From contig CAMFND010000158.1 of the NCBI GenBank assembly GCA_945965395.1, positions 1 to 35,650 of the forward strand: DNA of 35,650 bases. Direction: 5' to 3'. Source of the DNA: an uncultured Bacteroides sp. Its GTDB lineage: Bacteria > Bacteroidota > Bacteroidia > Bacteroidales > Bacteroidaceae. Positions 1 through 6,285 of the stretch are shown here, in pieces (positions within the stretch are counted from its first letter, which is position 1; each line of letters opens with the position of its first letter). Position numbers and translations under genes: made by a program. The notes under the pieces were generated by a model. That model was not told where the DNA came from and did not search any database. It saw only the letters and a program-made list of their open reading frames with translations.

Positions 1-122
1 CTCTTGACACTTCCGAAAAATCAGAAGGTATAGTGATTTTAGAAGAAACATTGAAGAAAGATATTGATGAAGGACTAAGAGAATGGGTAAATGAATGTTT
101 GGATGAACAGAAAGAGGAATGA
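1..122 (+). CDS. 3' end of an unknown cassette protein (partial)
   Basis: An open frame enters from the left edge and stops with TGA at 120-122. The 39 visible residues are strongly charged and end in a helix-like stretch (LREWVNECLDEQKEE). Repeat R1 starts a few bases after the stop, so this is the last part of the cassette before it. The start and most of the protein lie outside the window and the family cannot be named. Confidence 0.6.
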   Translation, partial: LDTSEKSEGIVILEETLKKDIDEGLREWVNECLDEQKEE

Positions 123-124
123 AT

Positions 125-184
125 TATTACTAACGAGCCAAGTTAGCTGCTAACGCAACTCCTTGTCAAACCATTAGAAACAGT
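125..184 (+). repeat. Cassette-boundary repeat R1 (divergent copy)
   Basis: Carries the left TAAC box (131-134) and the right box AAACCATTAGAAACAG seen in the other copies. Pairing is weaker: CAAG near 138-142 faces CTTG near 162-165, with an imperfect inner arm (AGTTaGC facing GCAACT). Confidence 0.65.
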
Positions 185-199
185 TAGAATTGAAATAGG

Positions 200-760
200 A
201 TGGTAGTCATTGTATTGCTTCTTATGCTAATTATAGCCTTCTTTGGATGCATCGTCCAAAAGGATTTTAGACATTCCTTGATATTTGCATTTCCGATTTT
301 CATCATTATTGGAATGTATGTATGGCTATTTACATTGTATCCAGTTCAATGGGGATTAAAAAAATTACCTTTCGTTGAACAAGCATGTATAAGAGAAATA
401 TCGGCAAGTGATTACTATCTGTTAAATTACAGGCACCTCAAATACGATGGTGTGATAGAATTTATAACAGATAAAAAAATTGATGATTGTCAAATTATTT
501 TACGAGGCAGCTATAAAAGGAATTTAAGCTACAATGATTTTATAACTAATGATAGTCTTGCCATATTAATCTCTTATGATGTGGTTTTTGTCAAAGAAAT
601 GAACGATAAGTTTTTTTATAAAGCATTGTTTATTTCGAATCAACCCAATAATAACATACTATGTGATAGTATCTATTGCAAGATTTTTATGATACGTATG
701 TTTGCTCCTATTTATGAAACGAACGAGTTTGCAATACCAACTATTTCAAATGGCAAATAG
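200..760 (+). CDS. Unknown cassette protein with two N-terminal membrane helices
   Basis: 186 residues. Two hydrophobic segments (about 2-19 and 26-47) are followed by about 140 polar residues, so the protein is probably inner-membrane anchored with a soluble domain. It sits alone between R1 and R2 in the same direction as its neighbours. The start is the first ATG after the repeat, in the usual position for this array. No family is recognised. Its place among short, AT-rich, unrelated genes including a Tdi1-type immunity gene makes an immunity role plausible, but that is inference from context. Confidence 0.75.
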   Translation: MVVIVLLLMLIIAFFGCIVQKDFRHSLIFAFPIFIIIGMYVWLFTLYPVQWGLKKLPFVEQACIREISASDYYLLNYRHLKYDGVIEFITDKKIDDCQIILRGSYKRNLSYNDFITNDSLAILISYDVVFVKEMNDKFFYKALFISNQPNNNILCDSIYCKIFMIRMFAPIYETNEFAIPTISNGK

Positions 761-761
761 A

Positions 762-820
762 GTTTATAACGAGGTCGAGATAACAGCTAAACGCTGTTGC
801 TCACCAAACCATTAATAACA
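762..820 (+). repeat. Cassette-boundary repeat R2 (good hairpin copy)
   Basis: Left box GTTTATAAC (762-770). Hairpin: GGT-c-GAG (773-779), AT, AACAGC (782-787), 5-nt loop, GCTGTT (793-798), one unpaired G, CTC-ACC (800-805). The right box AAACCATTAATAACA follows. The outer arm has one bulged C on the left side. Confidence 0.85.
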
Positions 821-832
821 ATAGAACGAAAC

Positions 833-1291
833 ATGAAGATAAGAATATTGACTTATTTACCTCACATCATCTACTTTTTAGTATTGGGAGTACTATTATT
901 GTTATTGGTGTGGATTGTAAGTCCATCTGATACAGGTGGAGGCATGGACTTTGCTCCTTTTTTACAGGCAGCTTTACTTTTTGCAGGTGTTCTTGCATAT
1001 CTGATTTACGATTTGTCTTTACATAAGCTCAACTTCAGAATATCTTCACAATTTATAATATTTATTTTTTTAGCATGGTCGTTTAGACATTACTTTAAGA
1101 TGCAGGAGCTGAATAAATTATGTAGTGGTCATCCGGAACCTCCATATGATTCTCTTATACCTCCACCAATAGATGATTTTATAGTATTATGGGTTGTTTG
1201 TCAGGGGATTCTTTTTTACTTATTCTTATTTACAAATGTTTCGTATTTGTTAAATAGAAAAAAGTTATTAACAAACCGGGATAACGCTTGA
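833..1291 (+). CDS. Unknown four-helix membrane cassette protein
   Basis: 152 residues from the ATG at 833. An upstream in-frame TTG at 797 lies inside repeat R2 and would translate the repeat, so ATG 833 is chosen. Four hydrophobic stretches (near the N-terminus, in the FAPFLQ region, in the FIIFIF region and in the last 40 residues) predict an integral inner-membrane protein. The coding sequence ends inside R3: the last codons (AAC CGG GAT AAC GCT TGA) are the left arm of the repeat hairpin. No family is recognised; a membrane immunity role is possible from context only. Confidence 0.75.
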   Translation: MKIRILTYLPHIIYFLVLGVLLLLLVWIVSPSDTGGGMDFAPFLQAALLFAGVLAYLIYDLSLHKLNFRISSQFIIFIFLAWSFRHYFKMQELNKLCSGHPEPPYDSLIPPPIDDFIVLWVVCQGILFYLFLFTNVSYLLNRKKLLTNRDNA

Positions 1292-1320
1292 CTGCGTTCC
1301 CCACTAAACCATTATAAACA
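1264..1320 (+). repeat. Cassette-boundary repeat R3
   Basis: Left box GTTATTAAC (1264-1272). Hairpin: GGG (1278-1280), AT, AACGC (1283-1287), loop, GCGTT (1294-1298), C, CCC (1300-1302). Right box TAAACCATTATAAACA. The upstream gene's stop codon is at 1289-1291 in the hairpin loop. Confidence 0.8.
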
Positions 1321-1335
1321 ATAAAACAAATTTTT

Positions 1336-1770
1336 ATGGAAGATTTTGATATTCTAAAGAGATTTGACAATGATAAGCTAATAGATGTTGTGAAAAATTA
1401 TAAGCGTTACGACTATGATGATGAAATTCGTGATTATGCTATTAATTTATTGGAAGAAAGAGGCTGGAGCATTGAGGATTTGAAAACATTCGGTTATTGG
1501 GAAAATTCCGATTACGAAGAAGCATTGATACAATACAAAGCTTATTGTAGAAATTCACTGATAGCTGTCTGTGTCTTGGTGTTAAGTCTTTGTATGCTGG
1601 CGCCTATCTATCTTGTATTTGTTTTTATGGCATATCGGAATGTATGTAAGTTCTATCAGGCATTAGGGAGAAAGGAAGAAGCCGTATTCTCCTTTGACTT
1701 GTGTTGGCATGTTTTGTTGTTCTTCTACCTAAAAGAGAAAATGAAAGAGGAGTTGAAAGGAATAAGATAA
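1336..1770 (+). CDS. Unknown cassette protein, helical N-domain plus membrane segment
   Basis: 144 residues. The N-terminal 50 residues (DDEIRDYAINLLEERGW region) look like a small helical domain. A long hydrophobic segment spans about 74-99 and a second amphipathic or hydrophobic stretch about 119-133. The layout, including a charged helix ending in 'ERG/KRG', resembles the 151-residue protein at 17149-17604 (EEVRLAKKELYKRGIN), so the two may belong to one loose family. It lies alone between R3 and R4. Function is unknown; its place in the array suggests immunity against a toxin acting at the inner membrane. Confidence 0.75.
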   Translation: MEDFDILKRFDNDKLIDVVKNYKRYDYDDEIRDYAINLLEERGWSIEDLKTFGYWENSDYEEALIQYKAYCRNSLIAVCVLVLSLCMLAPIYLVFVFMAYRNVCKFYQALGRKEEAVFSFDLCWHVLLFFYLKEKMKEELKGIR

Positions 1771-1820
1771 GTTTATAACAAAAAACAACTTAACGTTGTC
1801 TCTCACCCAAACCATTAACA
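1771..1820 (+). repeat. Cassette-boundary repeat R4 (outer stem lost)
   Basis: Starts directly after the upstream stop with GTTTATAAC (1771-1779). Only the inner stem remains: ACAAC (1785-1789) pairs with GTTGT (1795-1799). The right box CCAAACCATTAACAA is kept. Confidence 0.7.
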
Positions 1821-1834
1821 AAAACAGAAAGTCT

Positions 1835-2145
1835 ATGAACAAAGAATACTTTGTATTAGAAATAGAGGACACAAGTTCTGCTGAGTATAGAAAGAACTAT
1901 TGGAAAAAAGCAGCCGAAATTCTCCTTGAGAGAATATATCAAAGAGAACAGTGCATATCCGAAAAGGTTAAAAATATCATAGAACTTTGTTCTTTACCCG
2001 AACATCGTTTTTTAATGTAGATGTTTATATGCCTAAAAAAAGGAATAAGGCAGATACCAACTATTATGCTCTACATTACGACTTTACCTATATTCAAAAT
2101 GATATATTAGGAATGATTGATTACCTTAAAATGATAGAACAATGA
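1835..2145 (+). pseudogene. Frameshifted cassette gene (two ORFs, one apparent protein)
   Basis: ATG 1835 opens a 61-residue frame that stops at 2018-2020. A second frame (ATG 2029, 38 residues, stop 2143-2145) continues at once. The junction is a run of six T's just before 2014. With one more T the frame reads ...LPEHRF FNVDVYMPKKRN... without a stop and gives a single protein of about 103 residues. This suggests a one-base loss in a homopolymer (or a sequencing error or phase variation). An upstream in-frame TTG (1796) lies in repeat R4 and is not used. No family is recognised; the rebuilt protein is charged and soluble. Confidence 0.65.
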
Positions 2146-2150
2146 TTTAA

Positions 2151-2606
2151 ATGATGATTGGTATGCGTTATCCGTTCAATCTTTCTGAACCTTTGGTCAT
2201 TCCACGGAAGAAAATCAGTACATTTGTGGAAGCCGGGTTGTGTATCGCTTATATATGGCTCTGTTGGGACATGCTGTCCGAAAGACTGGTTTTTTGGATT
2301 CCCGTAGGCCTATTTTTTTATTTTTTGGTGAAAGGTATCCGGCATTGGCACCATGTCATCCGAATCAGTGAACAGGGAATCACTACTCCCAAAAGAAAGC
2401 TGTTGCTTTGGAATAAAATCTTGTATTGCCGATATGTGGTAGTGTATGGTAGATGTACGCATGTAGAACTGTTTTTCCGTACTAGCCAGAACTACAACGA
2501 GACAATCCTTCTGGATGATTATTTCTGTAACCATCGGGAGTTGAGGGCTGCCATTGCATTTTACTCCAGAGGGAAGGTGGAATTGGAAAGTAAAGAAGAA
2601 TTTTAG
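2151..2606 (+). CDS. Two-TM protein with PH-like C-terminal domain (hypothetical)
   Basis: 151 residues. Two hydrophobic segments (about 23-40 and 45-63) precede a beta-rich C-terminal region (WHHVIRISEQGITTPKRKLL, then VELFFRTSQNYN). This two-helix plus bacterial PH-like layout is also seen in the protein at 8514-8993. The start is five bases after the frameshifted gene and no boundary repeat lies between them, so R4 to R5 is a two-gene cassette. GC looks higher than in the neighbouring cassettes. The PH-like assignment rests on layout only; function is unknown. Confidence 0.7.
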   Translation: MMIGMRYPFNLSEPLVIPRKKISTFVEAGLCIAYIWLCWDMLSERLVFWIPVGLFFYFLVKGIRHWHHVIRISEQGITTPKRKLLLWNKILYCRYVVVYGRCTHVELFFRTSQNYNETILLDDYFCNHRELRAAIAFYSRGKVELESKEEF

Positions 2607-2701
2607 TATGAAATTACATTACTGGAATAATGTTTTCAATTCCGGGTAACAGATAGTATCTTGTTCATAGACCTAACCCAATATTAGAATGGGTATAATA
2701 T

Positions 2702-2765
2702 TTTGCTAACTAGGTTGAGATAACAGCTTAATGTTGTTCCTCAAGCAAATCATTAGATATAACAG
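2702..2765 (+). repeat. Cassette-boundary repeat R5
   Basis: TTGAG (2715-2719), AT, AACAGC (2722-2727), loop, GTTGTT (2733-2738; a G-T wobble keeps pairing), C, CTCAA (2740-2744). Right box AAATCATTAGATATAACAG. Left box degenerate (TTTGCTAAC). Confidence 0.8.
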
Positions 2766-2767
2766 AT

Positions 2768-3376
2768 ATGAGAATATTTATACTATATTGCTTGCTCCTT
2801 TTTCCACTTAGCTATGTCATAGCGGAAAATGGCTGTATGGAACAAAGTTCTGCAAAATATCATTCTTTGGCTGAACAAGATTCCCTTTATATAGAAACGG
2901 AAAAAACAGAATCTGAAATTCTATATAGGTTATGTTTTAATCAGCAAGGTAAAAAGAATGTTGTTTTTGAGTTGAAAGCGGTAGATGATAGTAGTATTGA
3001 CTTCATACAAAGCTATACAATCATGGGTGTAAGAAAGTTTGATAGCTTTGCTGTGTACGATAATGTAGCAGACGGAAATCGTTTTTTGTTTTTTGATTAT
3101 GAAAGTCAAATTGCTTATATAACGCCTACTTGTTTTTCCGGTTTCTATCCGATATACAGTTCTGTGGACTTTTCAAAAATGGAAGTTTTGCTACAAAATG
3201 AACATTCTTGTTTGAAGTATCCAAGTGATACGTTAAGTATTGACAGTAAGGTGACTTATGTTCCATTTAACTGTAATAATCGAATCATAAAGGCAATTTT
3301 TGTTCCATACGCTCAAGTAGGAAAAGATAATAAATATTTAAAACGAAAGATAGCATCTGGCGATGCTCCTTTCTAA
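2768..3376 (+). CDS. Unknown exported cassette protein
   Basis: 202 residues with a clear Sec signal peptide (MRIFILYCLLLFPLSYVIA, cleavage predicted after VIA). The mature part is beta-rich and polar, so a periplasmic or surface location is likely. The last codons (AAG ATA GCA TCT GGC GAT GCT CCT TTC TAA) run through both arms of the R6 hairpin and the stop lies at its outer end, so the C-terminal sequence (KIASGDAPF) is supplied by the repeat. No family is recognised. An exported orphan immunity protein is one possibility. Confidence 0.75.
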   Translation: MRIFILYCLLLFPLSYVIAENGCMEQSSAKYHSLAEQDSLYIETEKTESEILYRLCFNQQGKKNVVFELKAVDDSSIDFIQSYTIMGVRKFDSFAVYDNVADGNRFLFFDYESQIAYITPTCFSGFYPIYSSVDFSKMEVLLQNEHSCLKYPSDTLSIDSKVTYVPFNCNNRIIKAIFVPYAQVGKDNKYLKRKIASGDAPF

Positions 3377-3390
3377 CCATTATCAACCAT
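3335..3390 (+). repeat. Cassette-boundary repeat R6 (perfect hairpin, variant arms)
   Basis: GAAAG (3345-3349), AT, AGCATC (3352-3357), 4-nt loop, GATGCT (3362-3367), C, CTTTC (3369-3373). Both arms pair perfectly although the sequence differs from the usual AACxxx type. Right box TAACCATTATCAACC. Nearly the same as R11. Confidence 0.85.
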
Positions 3391-3403
3391 AAAACGTAGA
3401 AAT

Positions 3404-3994
3404 ATGTACGAAGAATTTTTAGAAAAAAGCCTCAATAGTAAGAGGCAAGCAGTAGATGATACTTTTATTGCTAAATATGCTGATTTGTCTTATCCCGAAC
3501 TGAATACTTTATGGCAGGAGGTCGGGCTGGGAAGTTATTGTAATGGGCTGTTTAAGCTCATCAATCCGTCCGATTATCAGGATGTGATAAACTCCTGTTT
3601 TGAAAAGGAGGATGACCAATCATTTCTACCATTCATGTGTACGGCTTTCGGAGATCTCTTTGCCTATGTAAAGAATCCGAGGCTGAATAATTACGTCGTT
3701 TATCTGAATGTCAGATACGGAACATATTTAATACTTCCTGCCAATCTTCGTGCGATTTTTAATAAGGTCATGGTAAATGAAAGTTTCTTGAAAGGCTGGT
3801 TTGATTTAGAAAATTATCCTGTAATACAGGAGAAACTCGGAACTCCAGACTATGATGAGTGTTTCGGATATTCTCTACTTTTGGCTTTGGGAGGAAGTGA
3901 GGATATTGAAAACATCAAGATAGTCAAGACCATTCCGTACATTGACATTTGTACCCAAACAATCGGCGAATTTGAAGTTGCAGATAAATGGTGA
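3404..3994 (+). CDS. GAD-like / DUF1851 (Tdi1-type) immunity protein
   Basis: 196 residues, cytoplasmic, no signal peptide. The N-terminal half carries the GAD-like signature (about 25-60: LNTLWQEVGLG, then GLFKLINPSDYQDV). The C-terminal half carries the DUF1851/Tdi1-C signature (about 135-190: LGTPDYDECFGYSLLLALGG, then YIDICTQTIGEF). In this family, Agrobacterium Tdi1 neutralises the type VI effector DNase Tde1. Here no toxin gene is next to it, so it is an orphan immunity gene that would protect against other strains' effectors. It lies alone between R6 and R7 and gives the best functional clue for the whole array. Confidence 0.85.
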   Translation: MYEEFLEKSLNSKRQAVDDTFIAKYADLSYPELNTLWQEVGLGSYCNGLFKLINPSDYQDVINSCFEKEDDQSFLPFMCTAFGDLFAYVKNPRLNNYVVYLNVRYGTYLILPANLRAIFNKVMVNESFLKGWFDLENYPVIQEKLGTPDYDECFGYSLLLALGGSEDIENIKIVKTIPYIDICTQTIGEFEVADKW

Positions 3995-4005
3995 ATATAG
4001 AATAG

Positions 4006-4060
4006 GTTGATAACGAAGCAGGATAACGGCAAGCCGTTCCCTGCTGAACCATTATAAACA
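4006..4060 (+). repeat. Cassette-boundary repeat R7 (best hairpin copy)
   Basis: Left box GTTGATAAC (4006-4014). Hairpin: AGCAGG (4017-4022), AT, AACGGC (4025-4030), AA loop, GCCGTT (4033-4038), C, CCTGCT (4040-4045). Right box GAACCATTATAAACAG. The outermost GTTGATAA and TTATAAAC can also pair at 7 of 8 positions. Confidence 0.9.
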
Positions 4061-4072
4061 GTAATGCAAAAT

Positions 4073-4822
4073 ATGAAACAGAATATATGCCATATCAGTA
4101 TTTTTTTACTCTTTTGGTTTTGTGGAGTAGTCTATCCACAAAATCACAAAGCGGATGTTTTACAAAAAGACCTTTCTGACTTGTTTGACAATTCAAGCAT
4201 GATTGGCATATTAGGAGAAGATTGTAGCCGAATTGATATTCATTTTGCCGAAGTTCGGAAAATAGATGATAGAGAATATGAGATAAAAGGTGCCAGTCGT
4301 ACCCGATTGTCTTTAATCTGTCCGTTTGAAGGGAATATTTTTATAGATAGTATTTCTTCTTGTTTCCAAATAATGAAAAGTGAATGTACGGAAGTGGACG
4401 GTTTCATATACGGGCATTACTCGTTTGAGGAATACGGAGATAAACGATATAGCGGTACATTCTCCGGTTCTTTCAAGCAAGGGTATCGGATGAGAGGACA
4501 ACAAATAGAGAAAGGACGGAATGAAATAGTAGAACTGAAATTGAACTTATCTGAATATCGGGGTAAGTGGAAACCCGCAAAGGGATTGACAAAAGTCTGT
4601 TCCTGGGCAGATGAAATTATACCCGATACTCCTGCAAACTTCTGCCTGTTTAATGATGCAGGCGAATGGGTTGTATCACCGAAATATCGTAAGAATGGTT
4701 GGGAGAATCTATATAATGCCTATCACAATGAGAATCTGACAACGGATGAGATACAAAAGGCCCGTGAAGTGGAAGAACAGGAATGGTGGGTAAATAAAAG
4801 CCAATCATGCAAAGTAAATTGA
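4073..4822 (+). CDS. Unknown exported cassette protein
   Basis: 249 residues from ATG 4073; ATG 4064 is also in frame but lies tight against the repeat, and the later ATG gives a cleaner signal peptide (hydrophobic core ISIFLLFWFCGVV). The mature protein has a beta-rich middle with repeated glycine/aromatic pattern (GHYSFEEYGD, YSGTFSGSFKQGYRMRG) and a C-terminal charged tail. It is probably periplasmic. No family can be named. It sits alone between R7 and R8. Immunity to a periplasm-acting toxin is possible from context only. Confidence 0.75.
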   Translation: MKQNICHISIFLLFWFCGVVYPQNHKADVLQKDLSDLFDNSSMIGILGEDCSRIDIHFAEVRKIDDREYEIKGASRTRLSLICPFEGNIFIDSISSCFQIMKSECTEVDGFIYGHYSFEEYGDKRYSGTFSGSFKQGYRMRGQQIEKGRNEIVELKLNLSEYRGKWKPAKGLTKVCSWADEIIPDTPANFCLFNDAGEWVVSPKYRKNGWENLYNAYHNENLTTDEIQKAREVEEQEWWVNKSQSCKVN

Positions 4823-4881
4823 GTTTATGACAAAGCGTGATAACGCTTACAGCGTTCCCCGCTGAACTATTACTGATAATA
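4823..4881 (+). repeat. Cassette-boundary repeat R8
   Basis: Left box GTTTATGAC directly after the stop of the upstream gene. AGCG (4834-4837), TGAT, AACGCT (4842-4847), 3-nt loop, AGCGTT (4851-4856), CCC, CGCT (4860-4863). Right box GAACTATTACTGATAA is slightly worn. Confidence 0.85.
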
Positions 4882-4892
4882 GAAAATTTGAT

Positions 4893-5453
4893 ATGAAACT
4901 GTTCCTTTTGATATTGACATCTGTTTTTTCCATAGGATTAATAAAAAGGAAAGATTCAACGGATATATCTCAAAATAATGATTGCATTTTCAGGGATACT
5001 TTGGTTGGATATGTAGATTATGACAATGTTTTAGACAGCATATATATTGAAAAGACTTCTGAATATCGGTATGATGATAATGATGGTATGAAAGAATGTT
5101 TCGAACAGGCAGAAAGAGTAATATTTACTGTTTCATTTGGAAATACAGGAGAAATACTTGTGTTGGAAGATAAAGAAGTTTTTGATTATCCATATGCTGG
5201 ATATTCATCTTTGGCTTACAATATCGAAGAAAAAGGTATAATATCAAGACGTACTTATTCATCAAGGTTTTCAGATAAAGTTTATGTGGACTCATATTAT
5301 AAATATGATGACAAGTTAAATGACTTTTTCAGGATAAAAGAACTCATACGTTTAAGTGAAGGCACACACATGATTGATTCAATAATGAAAATGGATTCAA
5401 TTCAGCCTTCTTTGGACGGCAGATGTAATAAAATCAGTAACAAGGAAAGATAA
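4893..5453 (+). CDS. Unknown exported cassette protein
   Basis: 186 residues. The N-terminus has a short hydrophobic signal (MKLFLLILTSVFSIGL) with no clear lipobox. The mature part is acidic (many D, Y, E) and includes DYDNVLDSIYIEKT and YYKYDDKLNDFF stretches, typical of small periplasmic beta proteins. The stop TAA (5451-5453) lies in the R9 hairpin and the last residues NKER are repeat-encoded. No family is recognised. Confidence 0.75.
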   Translation: MKLFLLILTSVFSIGLIKRKDSTDISQNNDCIFRDTLVGYVDYDNVLDSIYIEKTSEYRYDDNDGMKECFEQAERVIFTVSFGNTGEILVLEDKEVFDYPYAGYSSLAYNIEEKGIISRRTYSSRFSDKVYVDSYYKYDDKLNDFFRIKELIRLSEGTHMIDSIMKMDSIQPSLDGRCNKISNKER

Positions 5454-5492
5454 CACCTAAACGGCATTCCTTTTCAAACCATTAGTGATAAC
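5435..5492 (+). repeat. Cassette-boundary repeat R9
   Basis: GGAAAG-type outer arm (GAAAG at 5445-5449) pairs with CTTTTC (5470-5475, one wobble). The inner arms AACACC and GGCATT pair at 4 of 6 positions. The AT / C internal loop is kept. Right box AAACCATTAGTGATAACA. Confidence 0.75.
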
Positions 5493-5527
5493 AACATAAT
5501 TATAAATCCAAAATATAAATAATAGAT

Positions 5528-5728
5528 ATGATTGCATGTGTAATAAATATGATACTTATAGCGGTTTCACTGTTGCTACTCTTTTTATTAAGAAAGAAGA
5601 AATATAAAGGTGTAAAGAAAATAATAATACTAACAATATGCTTTGTGACAGGTCTGTATATTTTGTTGCAAATAATTATGTTGCTATATTTCTTCTTAGG
5701 CGATTTCTCTGCAGAAGAATTATGGTAA
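5528..5728 (+). CDS. Small two-helix membrane cassette protein
   Basis: 66 residues: two hydrophobic helices (about 3-21 and 31-55) joined by a basic loop (RKKKYKGVKK), with a short acidic tail (GDFSAEELW). The basic loop suggests both ends face the periplasm. Its leader and first codons (from about 5482) have a diverged partial copy at about 7682-7740. It sits between R9 and R10. Function unknown; a small membrane immunity peptide is possible. Confidence 0.65.
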   Translation: MIACVINMILIAVSLLLLFLLRKKKYKGVKKIIILTICFVTGLYILLQIIMLLYFFLGDFSAEELW

Positions 5729-5732
5729 AAAT

Positions 5733-5790
5733 ATCACTAACAACGCAGGATAACGGTAAGCCATTCCCTGCTGAACATTAATAACAAAAC
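5733..5790 (+). repeat. Cassette-boundary repeat R10 (close copy of R7)
   Basis: GCAGG (5745-5749), AT, AACGGT (5752-5757), AA, GCCATT (5760-5765), C, CCTGC (5767-5771). It differs from R7 in the hairpin at only two inner-arm positions. The right box lost one base pair of its consensus (GAACATTAATAACA). Confidence 0.85.
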
Positions 5791-5802
5791 TAATAATTCT
5801 TT

Positions 5803-6192
5803 ATGATTAAATTCTTTTTTGATGCGATATATTATCAGTTCTTTATATACAATAGGGATAAATTTAAGTTGGAAGATCCACATGAGAGAACAATATTACT
5901 ATTCTGTGGAATATTATTTCTACCGATAATTGCATTGATTTATCCATTGATAAAAGAGAATTTCAATTATGATTTGCCGTTTATTTTCTTTGTTCCAATA
6001 TTTTGTATTCTATATTATCTTTTAAATAGATATTATGTAAGAAAGGGAAAAGGAATTGAGATAATACGAGAAAAACCTTTATTGTTTAAAAACCAACGTT
6101 TATCGTCCATTATTTCTTGGATGGTTTACCCATTTTTAGCTGTATTACTTTATTTCATGATAACACATCGGCATTGGCTGAAAATAATATAA
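5803..6192 (+). CDS. Unknown three-helix membrane cassette protein
   Basis: 129 residues. Hydrophobic segments near 30-48, 57-75 and 104-120 predict an inner-membrane protein with a polar N-terminus (YNRDKFKLEDPHERT). It is alone between R10 and R11, in the array direction. No known family recognised. Very AT-rich codons, like the rest of the array. Confidence 0.7.
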   Translation: MIKFFFDAIYYQFFIYNRDKFKLEDPHERTILLFCGILFLPIIALIYPLIKENFNYDLPFIFFVPIFCILYYLLNRYYVRKGKGIEIIREKPLLFKNQRLSSIISWMVYPFLAVLLYFMITHRHWLKII

Positions 6193-6206
6193 TAAAGATT
6201 TAATAA

Positions 6207-6264
6207 GTTGGTAACAACGAAAGATAGCATCTGACTATGCTCTTTTCTAACCATTAGCATTAAC
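6207..6264 (+). repeat. Cassette-boundary repeat R11 (close copy of R6)
   Basis: Left box GTTGGTAAC (6207-6215). GAAAG (6219-6223), AT, AGCAT (6226-6230), 6-nt loop, ATGCT (6237-6241), C, TTTTC (6243-6247; the G-T wobble keeps pairing). Right box TAACCATTAGCATTAAC. Confidence 0.85.
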
Positions 6265-6285
6265 GTGCAACTTAAAAAAATCAAT

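Noticed and set aside
797-832. Upstream in-frame starts inside boundary repeats (797, 1796, 6265)
   Set aside because: They would translate the repeat into the N-terminus. The ATGs just after the repeats give proper signal peptides or membrane starts and the usual spacing.
2608-2649. 13-residue ORF (MKLHYWNNVFNSG) two bases after the 2151 gene
   Set aside because: Too short to support; could be the start of a deleted gene, but nothing follows.
762-6264. Boundary hairpins as simple rho-independent terminators
   Set aside because: No T tract follows the stems; instead the conserved AACCATTA box follows, and coding sequences end within the stem.
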